Shown in pieces: positions 1 to 8,879 of a DNA stretch of 19,296 bases. Numbering within the stretch: the stretch's first letter is position 1; each line of letters opens with the position of its first letter. The stretch comes from Absidia repens (Eukaryota; Mucoromycota; Mucoromycetes; Mucorales; Cunninghamellaceae). A program made the position numbers and the translations under genes. Location: assembly GCA_002105175.1 (NCBI GenBank), contig MCGE01000071.1:1-19296 (forward strand), in the 5' to 3' direction. Below the pieces are notes generated by a model. The model had not been told where the DNA came from, made no database searches, and worked only from the letters and a program-made list of their open reading frames with translations.

Positions 1-149
1 TCCTAGGACAGGGAAGGGTGAGGGAGGGGTGAGAGATAGAAGAAAGAGTCATAATGAGTGAATTAGGGCAGCAAATGGTTTTCAGGACATTTCACAAAAA
101 ACTACAACTGCGATCATTGTTTACTATCAACGGGTTCTAAGGATGAATA

Positions 150-768
150 GTCGATAAAAAAACACACACGCGTTTTATTGAAGATCATCGATTGATATTG
201 AAAACTAAAGGCGAGTGGAGGACTTTATTGTAACAAGGAAACTCAATGGAAACAGTATATTGGAGGAGGAAGAGACTAATGTGAGATTTGACGAATAGTC
301 AACATTAATCTTAAGGGGATAATTGTAAAATGGGAACTAAATGTAATGTACAGTACATGTCGCAAGAACAATTAGAATGATATATATATTATTGCAAAAC
401 AACACAACACCATCAACAGCAACAACAGTCGACATTAATCAGAAGGTCGGGGGGGTGACATGGTAGTAAGGGATCCCTTGCACAAAAAACACGCGAAATG
501 ACTAATGGGACATTTTTGATGGATGTAGTTTAAAGAGACATACTTTATTCAGTTGTAGATCATACTATAGCAAAATAAACACTAAACTAAACTAATGGAG
601 GCTCCATAAGATCATAAGTGGTCATAAATTCTAGATCCAAAATGGAAGGGTTTCCCATGCATCTTGTCATCCTGGAGCTGAAAATTCTTCTAAACTAGTT
701 CTATCACTAATCTAGAATCATCATAACCTCAATGAGGTTACACAGTGAGGAAGAAAAAAACAGAACAG
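150..768 (+). repeat. Dispersed repeat R1, copy a (two modules)
   Basis: This is one of five copies of a repeat that I call R1. The core near 640-720 contains AAATGGAAGGGTTTCCCATG and the block CTAAACTAGTTCTATCACTAAT, close to 9295-9370 on the same strand and to the reverse complements of 3880-4020 and 17110-17230. Two successive modules are visible, each starting near a TTTATT (about 172 and 545). An AAACTAA/CTAATG-rich stretch and then the GGGTTTCCC block follow in the second. The copy runs into a purine tail and a run of 21 A (769-789). No open frame is conserved between copies. Read on the minus strand, each module ends in AATAAA, so it may derive from a transcript 3' end. Ends are approximate. 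Confidence 0.7.
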
Positions 769-789
769 AAAAAAAAAAAAAAAAAAAAA

Positions 790-1188
790 GGTCGTGTCGA
801 TTTGAAATTGTAAAGAATTAAGGTTCACTGATGTCGGTTATAAATGAAATGCGCCATAAAAATAAACAGGAACCAAAAGTCATCAAGGGATATGCCTTAA
901 TAACTGACCGAGACATTCTGCCACTATTATATAAACTACTATTCATTTAAGCTTCTTACTGTTACATATACTATGATCGTTGGGGAATAAAAAAGGCTAC
1001 CTGTATTGCTCTTTCATTGATTTATGAAACAAAGGTGGCATCTCATTGAGCGTTTGTGTTACAGTGAAGCGCCTTTTTGTATGTTGCCCGAATATACGTG
1101 CCCCGAGCCATTCATCATTCATTCTGTCAATCATTTGTCACCCTCCTTTTCCTTCTCTCTCTTTTTTTTTTTTTCGTTCAACTACATC
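790..1188 (+). promoter_or_regulatory. Upstream region of the HET gene, with TATA-like box
   Basis: This interval lies between repeat R1a and the first ATG of the HET relic and has no credible coding frame. TATATAAA at 928-935 is a plausible TATA box, although it sits about 250 nt before the ATG at 1189, farther than is usual. A pyrimidine-rich stretch (1141-1175) directly precedes the ATG, as is common before fungal start codons. The assignment is weak because the gene itself is decayed. Confidence 0.3.
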
Positions 1189-3408
1189 ATGACGATCGAC
1201 GAAACAGGATAAACTCGGTCAAGGTAATATCAAAAAACAGCGTACATTTTTGTTAACTGGATCCTTTCTACACCAACCCCATATTGACTGATATGACTTT
1301 TTTTTTTTTTTTTTTTTTTTATAGACTTATCACTCAAAGACACCAAGCCACGACAAGAAGCCATTTCAAGTGGTTCTTGTCGACATTAAAAAGGCCGCTG
1401 AAGATAATATGATCCACTGTGTTAAAAAGCCACTCGAAGAAAACGATTTGAAATTTGTTGCTTTATCTTACCGTTGGGGCGAATTACACGAGACGCTGAT
1501 CGACACTGGCGTTGGTTACACAGCAACCATCACATCGTTTGATTTAAATGATTTTTATCGGCTTTGCGAAATGATGACCATCGAATCGGATACAAAGCAT
1601 ATCAATTATGTATGGGTGGATGCTATCTGTGTGGATCAAAGCCCGGCAAAACGAAAAGCAACCATTCACCAAATGAGCAATATCTACGATCGCGCCACAT
1701 ATATATTAGCAGTACCCGATCTTCATGTGACTTACCTGAAAGGCGTATCGTTCAAAAATGAGACACCATCGAGGGCTCCAGCAAATACCATATGGATCTT
1801 TATCACCTTCTTCACGGACATGCGTCCCAACTCGACGCCTTGGATGAAGCATTCCTCGATGATGCCAAGTGCCAAAAGATCCTCCTGCATTAAGACAATT
1901 GCTGCTTAAAACACGAGTCATTTTGCATATGGTTTGTTGAATACATACATCATTATCTTGTATTGTCCTGTACAAGCCCTCGATCACATCTGCGAAACCA
2001 CCACCAATCAAGAGCGTGTCAACATTGGAAAACTTGGATAAAAGGGAGCAGCAAGAATTCGAATGGAGAATTACATCAGTGTGACGAAAAGATTTGTCCT
2101 CTAGCCTTGTTCATGATTCATATCGTTCAACATATGACGAAGTCAATTCGAGCGTCTCAATGGAAATCCAAGATCCTTCAAAGAAGCAACAGTATTCGAC
2201 AATCGATGGAATTTTTGGTGGGGCTCATCAAGGATTGGTCTACGCGTGTGTGGGTGATCAGTGAATTCAATATCGCCAAAAAGAAAAACAACCTCAAATA
2301 TTGGTTTATTCAATTGGTCTGACTCTGATGCACTTAGACGTATAATGACATGGAGCGGCGAAAAATTACCTTCTTCAAATTTGATTTTAACAATCTTCAG
2401 CCCATTGGTAATTACTACGAAACGAACGTAGACACGACAGACGAGCAGAAACTTCCAACCCAGTGTACATCCAATTTCATTATACTTTAACAGTCAACTC
2501 AGTCGACAAACGTTTCTGCAGAACATTCTGATTTCCAAAGCCAGTAAAAATGGTAAGTTGAAACAAAAACGAACCTTACCCGTCTTTTTTTTTAAAAAAA
2601 AAAAAAGATTTTACATTCTTTTTTTTATTTATTTATTTTAAAATTCATTAGAGGATCGATTTTACAGTATTTTGCCATTCTCACCATATCAAGACAGAAA
2701 ACTGGAGGTGTCGCATTGGAAAATCAACACTATGCATCCGTGAAATTGAAACTCTACGAAATCATGCACACAAAGATAAATTAGCACTGCTATTTTTGTC
2801 GGTGAGGGCGATGTATAGCGGTGTTTTACCAACCTTTGCAACATCGACTTTTTTCGACATCCGAAATTGCGCACAAATCATCGTCCACGTATTTTTCGAA
2901 TTTTGACGTAAAGGATCCATCCACCATTATGCTTTATCATCATCACAACAAACCAACACAACAATAACAACAATGATGGTGATGATGACGATGAGATGAG
3001 ATGATGATGATGATAAGAGGACGGTGTGACTCGTACCAACACTATTTACGTTTGAAACCGAAAGAATATTTTGTGGCAAAGCACGATGAAATGGGTGCGA
3101 CAAAATTCATAGCATCACGGCCAACACGCGGCCAATTTTTAAACGTCTTGGCCTCCATGCTGATGATGAGAATGATGCTTCTACGTGTACTTTTGATGTT
3201 GTTTCTATCCCACTTGCTGTAATGCCACGTCAAGAATTTTCATATAAGGCTAATTATCGAGATGGTTTCCTCACTTTGATCGGATGCTTTGTTAGAAACA
3301 AATGGATTCTGTCACCTGAAACCAATGTGACATTCTAATTCCCAAAGACGACTACATCGACAACGACAGCGATGCTAAGCCCATGTTACTTTTTTTGATA
3401 TCTACTAA
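1189..3408 (+). pseudogene. HET-domain protein relic, spliced and multiply frameshifted
   Basis: The best-preserved part (1325-1780) encodes the three hallmarks of the HET domain (Pfam HET family, linked in other fungi to incompatibility and cell death). They are FVALSYRWGE, then YVWVDAICVDQ, then the IHQMSNIYDRATYILAVPDLH-type helix region. A second stretch, 2140-2320, encodes LIKDWSTRVWVISEFNIAKK, and a third, 2655-2740, encodes EDRFYSILPFSPYQDRKLEV. The end (3250-3408) encodes GFLTLIGCFVRNKWILSPE and finishes after VTFFDIY with TAA at 3406-3408. Intron 1 is about 1224-1324, with a T23 tract before TATAG. Intron 2 is 2553-2651 with a GTAAGT donor, and it joins KASKN to EDRFY in frame. Damage includes TAA at 1210 in exon 1, shifts near 1785, 1875 and 2030, stops after 2320, and several shifts between 2740 and 3250. 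AATAAA lies 49 nt after the stop. The order and spacing match what I remember of Mucoralean HET proteins of about 650-700 residues. The call as a relic is firm unless the base sequence contains many errors. Confidence 0.85.
2973..3015 (+). repeat. GAT/GATGAT microsatellite
   Basis: An imperfect GAT-rich run lies inside the decayed C-terminal half of the HET relic. Read in frame it gives aspartate- or methionine-rich low complexity. Such tracts expand easily, which may have added to the frame damage around it. Confidence 0.7.
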
Positions 3409-3456
3409 AAAACACAAGATGTGCTATCGTTTAATATTTTGCATGGTGATTGATTT

Positions 3457-3462
3457 AATAAA
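3457..3462 (+). terminator. Polyadenylation signal of the HET relic
   Basis: An exact AATAAA occurs 49 nt after the TAA at 3406-3408. The position is normal for a fungal 3' UTR and supports the chosen end of the HET gene. Confidence 0.6.
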
Positions 3463-3724
3463 CAGCTACATACGTACTTGGAAGGCAACTAATTATTGTT
3501 TCAATATTCAATCATTTATATCTATCATGCGTTACGGTACCATTATTGTGCCATAGAATCAACATTTGGTTTAGTTGATATAGGATAATCAAATATATTG
3601 AGTTTAACCAGAGAGGATAAGCTATTTTTTTTTTTTTTTTTTTTTGGTGGCTGACACACACTTTTCTACGATGAATGGCTCTACAGTATTGTGAGGTCCA
3701 AAGTTTTAAAAGACGGAACTTCTG
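3463..3724. other. Intergenic, no gene seen
   Basis: AT-rich spacer with a 21-T tract at 3625-3645. No frame on either strand looks coding, and I found no match to the repeats elsewhere in the window. Confidence 0.6.
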
Positions 3725-4320
3725 GTCGATGTGAATATGTTAAATCCGCCCACGTGGATTCTTATTTTTTGTTTTCTCCCAGTTTTTTTTTTTCCCTGCA
3801 CTCTTTCTTTTTTTTTTTTTTTTTTTGCTTTTCCTTCTTCATCATTAAAACCTTTATGGAGCACTAGTGGACTTGGGTTACTGTCAGGACTAGTTTAGAT
3901 GGATTTTCAGATCAGGGATGACAAGATGCATGAGGAAACCTTTTCATTTGGAATTTCGAAGCTACAGCCTCTATCAGCTTAGTTTAATGTTAGTTTAACT
4001 ATAGTTTGTTCATAGTTTGTCTATGCGTTTGAACAAACCCTGAATATCTTTTACATGCTTCAATGGAAAAGTATGCCCCGATAGTATTCTCAAGTGTGTG
4101 CAATAGATCCCGTTTTTATTAGCACCAACTCTTTAGATTAGTTTTGACCATTCTTCAAATATGCCATTCATTCATCTTGAAAGAGATCGGTGTCATGAGC
4201 CCGTCATTAGTTTAACTTTAGCTTTAATTCGTCATACATTGTGTTCTCCTTGCATTTGAATAAAGTACTGTTCTAGTCTTGTTTTCATTCACCTCTCTCA
4301 TACTGTATGATTTCTTCAAC
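3725..4320 (-). repeat. Dispersed repeat R1, copy d (reverse, two modules)
   Basis: The reverse complement shows the R1 core (AAATGAAAAGGTTTCCTCATG, near 3930-3950) followed by the block TCTAAACTAGTCCTGACAG. The upstream module (4020-4320, reversed) shares GGGATCTATT...GAAGCA(T/A)GTAAAA with 9140-9200. Its purine tail is seen here as the T/C-rich tract 3790-3840. Beyond the tail is CACGTGGG (read reversed near 3750), which also follows the tail of copy c at about 9478. In plus orientation the sequence carries TTGAATAAAGTACTG near 4257-4271, a polyadenylation-like signal. Boundaries are approximate. Confidence 0.7.
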
Positions 4321-4326
4321 AGTGGA

Positions 4327-4361
<35 letters not shown>

Positions 4362-4363
<2 letters not shown>

Positions 4364-4612
4364 GGTGACCCTTTTCAGCTTCATTTCAAGACATCCACAA
4401 ATATTGATATCGGACGCGTGCAAGTTACATTAACACCTTCTTCCTCCATCTCCCCAATATTGAAAAAAAAGGGCGTTGACTCTGATGACTGGTCTACCTC
4501 TATACCGATAATAATCATATTAATGATAATGACGAAAAATCAAGTGCTGAAGATAGTGAATTGCGGTCTTCTTCTTTTTATTATTATTATCTGTATTCGT
4601 TTCAATAAAATA
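4362..4612 (+). pseudogene. Possible 3' fragment of an unknown gene
   Basis: After a 33-T tract and a plausible acceptor (CCTTTTCAG near 4378), a short frame reads LHFKTSTNIDIGRVQVTLTP. Near 4500 the coding-like frame changes and gives an acidic, serine-rich tail (NDNDEKSSAEDSELRSSSF), ending at TAA within TTTCAATAAAATATG. The stop and an AATAAA signal therefore overlap, as at a compact gene end. I do not recognise the product. The alternative is chance open sequence in low-complexity DNA. Confidence 0.25.
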
Positions 4613-4652
4613 TGCTCCATATGCTCCATCGCAATTTATTCGATGTGTGTGC

Positions 4653-4653
<1 letters not shown>

Positions 4654-4697
<44 letters not shown>

Positions 4698-4905
4698 AAA
4701 TGGGTCGTGTTCAGCGCGTGACTGGACCCTGATAGTCTGGGAAAAAGGGGAGGTGACCATTTTTGCATGAATTTTGGTTCGAACGCCGCTGGCGATAGCG
4801 TATATTCTGTGCATGAACAAAGAAAATCCGTCGCAATATCACTCGGATACACATTCTTACTGTTGTCGTACAGTAATAATTATCATTTAAAGGCACAAAA
4901 ACAAA
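4654..4905 (+). repeat. Repeat R2, head-only copy
   Basis: A run of 43 T (4654-4696) is followed directly by GAAATGG and about 200 bp closely matching 17875-18090. Shared stretches include CTGATAGTCTGGGAAAAAGG, TTTTGCATGAATTTTGGTTC, CGCCGCTGGCGATA and AAAATCCGTCGCAATATCAC. Similarity stops at the A-rich stretch after 4895; the rest of R2, present in the right-hand copy, is missing here. A 28-nt hairpin (4702-4729) sits just inside the T tract. Small indels disrupt any frame shared by the two copies, so it is probably non-coding. Read on the minus strand the unit ends in a long poly-A, like a retroposon. I saw no target-site duplication. Confidence 0.75.
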
Positions 4906-6010
4906 AACAAAAAACAAAAAAACTAGGGGACATGGAACCGGGCATGATACCTAACTGATTTTACCCCTTTGTTACCCTGGGCTGTTTTTTTTTTTTTTTT
5001 TTTTCTTTTTTTTTTTTTGTGAGTCGCAATTATGTAGAAACCCTGACAAAAGAACAAGTATAAATGTATCCCACTCTACCTATTTTTCCCCTCATCCTCT
5101 TTTGCTCCTTCTAGCTGGACGGTTGACACTGACAGATAACCTTTATTTCTACTTTTTATGTTTATAGATATGATCTCCTTCTTGCCACTATTGGATTGTT
5201 CTTGTGAATGCAGGGGAGGGGATATTATCAAATGGAGGCTGTGCGCATCTTTCCATTTGAAAAATGACAGTTTGACAAAAAAAACATACACACACATAGA
5301 AACCATCTCGTTTTAGTAAAAATTGGAGGTTTATAAATAAATAAATAAAAATGTTCAATCCTCCCCTTCCCATCATATCATAGCCAAGGGAAATGGCGGG
5401 TGGGGGGAGGACGTCGATCCGTTACTTTTAGTTTTTCCCCTTATTTTGATGGTGATGTGCCTTGTACAACCCAGGCATTGACCAACTTTAAAACGAGCCT
5501 CGGATAAATAAAGGTCCGAAAACGTCATGTCGCGATCTAAAGAGGTTAGATATCTGGTTAAAGAAGTGGAGTAAATCTTGTGACCAAATGGCGTATTTTG
5601 GTTGCTGGAGTGGTCGCACAACCTAAAAATTAAACATCTTGCATATCCCTCGCTCCTCCCCCCACAAAAAAAAAAAAAAAAAAGAAAAAAAAAATTGCCC
5701 TGATAAGGAAAACAATGTTTGACAGAATCAAATCCCTTTTTTATTACCAATCTCAATTTTTAAGAAATACATTCACCGTCGTGTAAATCCCTCATTTTTT
5801 TTTTTCTGCTATTAGCTACAAGAGAGGTAGTGGGATGTGACAAAAAAAAAAAGTGTTGTCAGACGTAGTCATCGTGTATACCTGTAAGAAGTGTAAAAGT
5901 AAGAGCGAGTCAACGAAGAAAAAAAAAATCGGTGAGAAAAAAAAAAGGAGGGAGGCGATATTGTTATGGTTGGGTGGCCCAGGGTCGAAAAAAAGATATG
6001 CTTTTCCTTG
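4906..6010. other. Long intergenic region, no supported gene
   Basis: About 1.1 kb with several homopolymers (T tracts near 4985-5018, A tracts near 5666-5694, 5840-5852 and 5938-5947) and an (AAAT)n-like stretch near 5333-5350. The longest open frames are antisense and contain F-runs from homopolymers. They show no recognisable motif, so I do not call them. The last 200 bp probably form the promoter region of the gene at 6101. Confidence 0.55.
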
Positions 6011-6015
6011 ATTTG

Positions 6016-6023
6016 TATATAAA
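6016..6023 (+). promoter_or_regulatory. TATA box of the secreted-protein gene
   Basis: TATATAAA occurs 78 nt upstream of the ATG at 6101. That would put transcription start near 6045-6055 and give a 5' UTR of about 50 nt, rich in CAA and CTTTT. The ATG has an A-rich context with G at +4 (AAAAAAATGG), a favourable fungal start. Confidence 0.65.
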
Positions 6024-6100
6024 CCCGCTCCCACGAGTTATAAACAGGTATTTGTCTTCATCCTAACAACAAAACTCTTCTTTACTTTTTCAAAAAAAAA

Positions 6101-6469
6101 ATGGCAAGAAACTTGGCTGCTTTATTGATTTTCCTCTTTGCTACTGTTCATTTGGTCTTGGCCAATAGCCACTGTGGCAAAAATGCATGGGTGTCGTTCG
6201 AAATCAATTCCGATGATGGCAAGCAAACGTGTGGTGATATGATCATTACCAGTGGCAAGGAGTCCAACACGTTCCCTACCGATATTGCCATGCGGTCTCT
6301 CAGTGACTGTGCTTTCCATAACTATGGCTGTACTGGCACTTGGAATGGCGATCGATGGAACTATTGCTGTAACAAGGCCAGTGATCGTACCAATGGCATG
6401 CATGGTTCTGGCAATGTGGAATTCAGCTGCTCCGATGGTCCTTACACCTGTTACGATTTTAGATGGTGA
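6101..6469 (+). CDS. Small secreted cysteine-rich protein (8 Cys)
   Basis: A 122-residue intact frame without introns. Residues 1-21 form a clear signal peptide (MARNLAALLIFLF core, cleavage expected after VLA), leaving a mature protein of about 101 residues. The mature part has eight cysteines, at about 25, 44, 70, 77, 90, 91, 111 and 118, including a CC pair (WNYCCNK), which suggests four disulphides. It is rich in Gly, Asn, Ser and Asp and ends with YTCYDFRW. It has its own TATA box, a strong start context and clustered AATAAA signals 48 nt after the TGA, so it is probably expressed. It is the only undamaged gene in the window and lies between repeat-rich segments. I do not recognise the family. 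Fungal secreted proteins of this size include effectors, antimicrobial proteins and cell-wall-binding proteins, but nothing in the sequence separates these. Confidence 0.88.
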   Translation: MARNLAALLIFLFATVHLVLANSHCGKNAWVSFEINSDDGKQTCGDMIITSGKESNTFPTDIAMRSLSDCAFHNYGCTGTWNGDRWNYCCNKASDRTNGMHGSGNVEFSCSDGPYTCYDFRW

Positions 6470-6516
6470 AACTAATACCATCACCCATCCACCCCGTATG
6501 AATATGATAGATTATA

Positions 6517-6534
6517 AATAAATAAATAAATAAA
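6517..6534 (+). terminator. Overlapping polyadenylation signals
   Basis: Four overlapping AATAAA units (an AAAT-type microsatellite) begin 48 nt after the stop of the secreted-protein gene and very likely direct its 3' end formation. Confidence 0.7.
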
Positions 6535-6539
6535 AAGTC

Positions 6540-7135
6540 TTTTTTATATTTTTATGGAAATTTACTTTTTTCATTAACGGTGCTGATATATGACATCTTC
6601 TATGCGTTTCAATCTCCTTTATATTGAGATTATTTATTTTACCTCTGTATTTGACCAGGGGTAGAATATGATACGCAATTATCATGGGATCCATCATTTT
6701 CTTTTTTCAATAATGGTAGTTTTAGCACCTCCCCCTAACAAAAAAATAGCCAGGAGCCCATTAAAAAAAAGATATAGTGATGAGAAACTAAAACGTTGTT
6801 GAACATCGCGCCCCCAAGAATACAACATCAAAGTCAAAGTCCAGGTACATCCCTTTCGTAAGCATGCGCCTTTCGTATTCTTTGTTTGACAATAAAAAGA
6901 GCTTCATGAAATTTTCCCCCTTTTCCATCAACCTATAAAACCAATTCAATCCTTGGTAATAAGGCACACACGCTAACGATCATCCTTTTGGCGTTGATAG
7001 TCACTTGGTCCATGAAAGTAGCCTAGTACATCATAATTTTTACATACACATACACACACGTTAGTGGCTTTTTTTTTTTAGCGTGACAAAAGAAAAACAT
7101 ATAACAAATACAACGATAGTGATTTAAAAGACAAC
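6540..7135. other. Intergenic, no gene seen
   Basis: AT-rich spacer without a coding frame I can support. CTATAAAACC near 6932-6941 resembles a TATA box, but no open frame follows on the plus strand before repeat R1b. Confidence 0.5.
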
Positions 7136-7137
7136 AG

Positions 7138-7390
7138 GTACATGTATTTTATTGCAAATGTATATATAATAATGTAAAGAAAAAAAAACTAATCTAATGA
7201 CGGTTTTCCGTGAAACTGATCTAAGATGGAAGACCGAATCTAATGAAGTCATGGCGTGCTTGATTTCAAAATGAAAGGGTTTCCCCATCAATGTTTCTAT
7301 TGCAATTTTAAAAAATGCCGCTTATTCACTTTCTAACCACTAATCCAAGTTGCCCATCACCTGTAGAGATTCAATGATGTTCGTTTCCAA
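7138..7390 (+). repeat. Dispersed repeat R1, copy b (single module)
   Basis: Starts near ATGTATTTTATTGCAAATG and contains CTAATGAAGTCAT, AAAATGAAAGGGTTTCCCCA (7269-7288) and CACTAATCCAAGTTGCCCAT, closely matching copies a and c. The upstream module seen in copies a, c and d is not evident. It lies about 250 bp before an R2 tail, in the same orientation as the R1 copy that follows that tail. Confidence 0.7.
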
Positions 7391-7642
7391 GAAGGAGCAA
7401 ATCCCCCCTCCCCCACAGAAATCGAAGATGCTGTGAGTCGGAGTTTGTGTACTTTTTACAATCCTCTTTTTTTTTCTCGCGCGGGGTGAGGAGACAGGAA
7501 AATTGAAGATAGGGCCTGTGCAAAAATTTGTCAATACCAATAACACACAACCTAATAAAATAAAAAAGGATCATCAAATAGACCATGATCATCAAATATA
7601 CCATGATTGTTTTTTTTAAATGCATCGAACGTACACATACAT

Positions 7643-8878
7643 AAAAAAAAAAAAAAAAAAAAAAAAAGGTGATAAAGGAGGCGACAAACTGTTGAGTTGA
7701 TGAAAAAAAACCAACCATTTTGGGAGTAACTTATATTCGGGGAACATGTCAAAAAAATTGGTAGTCTGTAACACGAAAGCCCAATGCGGTGCTACAAGTT
7801 TGTTTCAAGAAGAAAACTTTATCTTCTAACGATTTCAGTTTTAATAGTAATGGAGAGCTTACAGTAAATGAATGATTTCTTATAGAGCAACGAGTTGGGC
7901 GAGGGGTGGAAGGGCTCAGTTAGTATGCCATACTGCCTTGGTAACCTTTTTGGTTCCTGATGTTTTTTTTTTTTTTCTGCGAGATTTTGACAACCGCCAC
8001 CATCCACTCTGTTTAAAAGGGGCGGATAGTACTACATGAAGGTGGAGCGGCTCGGTGATAGTCATTAAAATTCAAGGAGAATGCTTTTTGTCAAGCATTT
8101 TTCAAGTTTTCTGTGTTCGAGGAAAAAAGCTTCAAAAAAAAAGGCAAATTTTTCGTTTGGACATGTGGTCATTCTATTGACTGAAAAATGTTGACACGGT
8201 CAAATGTGGTTTGGGCAACGTGAGAGCATTTAAAATGGCGCATTGATATGGTGCGGTTCAGTGGGAATATAAAGTAAACCATAACCATTACAATATTTTT
8301 ATGTCAAGATATTCAATTTTAAATCTTTCTGACACATGCAAGTAATCATCAGTCAGAGAACAATGCAACCTCCCCGTCTATAGTGGCTGTGGCACAGACA
8401 CAGCACGTTCTATATTCTATTAGCAGAACTAACTCTACTCATACCATTCCCCCTCCCCCTCCAATATCCCCATACACACACGGAACAACCCCTCCATACC
8501 GCTAAAAAAAAAAAACATATAAATCCGCTAAAAAAGCGCCGGGAGAGCCTTCCAAAAGTAGTAATACTTGCTATAGGCTTTCCAAACCAATAAAAAAATA
8601 ATAAACCCCCCCCATCAAACATAGACAGTGTACCGCAATAGAATAGTTTGTCGAATAGTCTACCGCAATAGAATAGTATGTAAAGTAGCCTATCATAGTA
8701 GGATAGCTTAGGAATAGGGTTATATTTAATGGTGACTACTTTAAGACTACCGACCATTTCATGGGACATAGGGGGGGGAGAAAGTGCATAAGACAACTGG
8801 TAGTGTTTGGTGACATAACTCACGAAACAGCTACAATAGGGCCATTGTTTAATATCAAACAAGGTACTAGAATGTTTG
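7643..8878 (+). repeat. Repeat R2, tail-only copy (about 1.2 kb)
   Basis: Begins with 25 A (7643-7667), then runs about 1.2 kb with high similarity to 18091-19296. Examples of shared blocks are TTATATTCGGGGAACATGTC, GGTAGTCTGTAACACGAAAG, CTCTGTTTAAAAGGGGCGGA and GGTGATAGTCATTAAAATTC. Left of the A run the two copies differ completely, so this copy lacks the R2 head. Antisense frames of 120-150 residues exist in both copies, but one-base indels between the copies shift the frame (for example in the C-run near 8606), which argues against coding. The element contains an AATGCTT/AAGCATT hairpin (8080-8099) and 30-bp tandem units (8631-8720). It abuts R1 copy c on the right. Confidence 0.85.
8631..8720 (+). 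repeat. Three 30-bp tandem units inside R2
   Basis: Units at 8631-8660, 8661-8690 and 8691-8720 start TACCGCAATAGAATAG, TACCGCAATAGAATAG and TATCATAGTAGGATAG. The same three units, with the third equally diverged, occur at 19061-19149, so the array predates the duplication of R2. Confidence 0.75.
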
Positions 8879-8879
8879 G

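Noticed and set aside
344..356. ATGTAC-A-GTACAT inverted repeat
   Set aside because: Short and AT-rich, inside repeat R1a, and not shared by other R1 copies; likely chance.
4767..4800. GGTTCGAACGCC in the R2 head resembles a tRNA/SINE pol III B box
   Set aside because: No convincing A box at the right distance, the second copy changes to GGTTCAAACGCC, and no tRNA cloverleaf can be drawn. The poly-A-like end lies on the opposite orientation.
5373..5756. 127-residue minus-strand frame
   Set aside because: Starts through an F-run from a homopolymer, has no motif I recognise and no splice or start context to support it.
6122..6484. Minus-strand frame opposite the secreted protein
   Set aside because: Shadow of the real gene; the plus-strand frame has signal peptide, TATA box and poly-A signals.
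8410..8862. 150-residue minus-strand frame in the R2 tail
   Set aside because: The equivalent frame in the other copy (18878-19249) is shifted by one-base indels in C and A runs, and composition is that of non-coding repeat.
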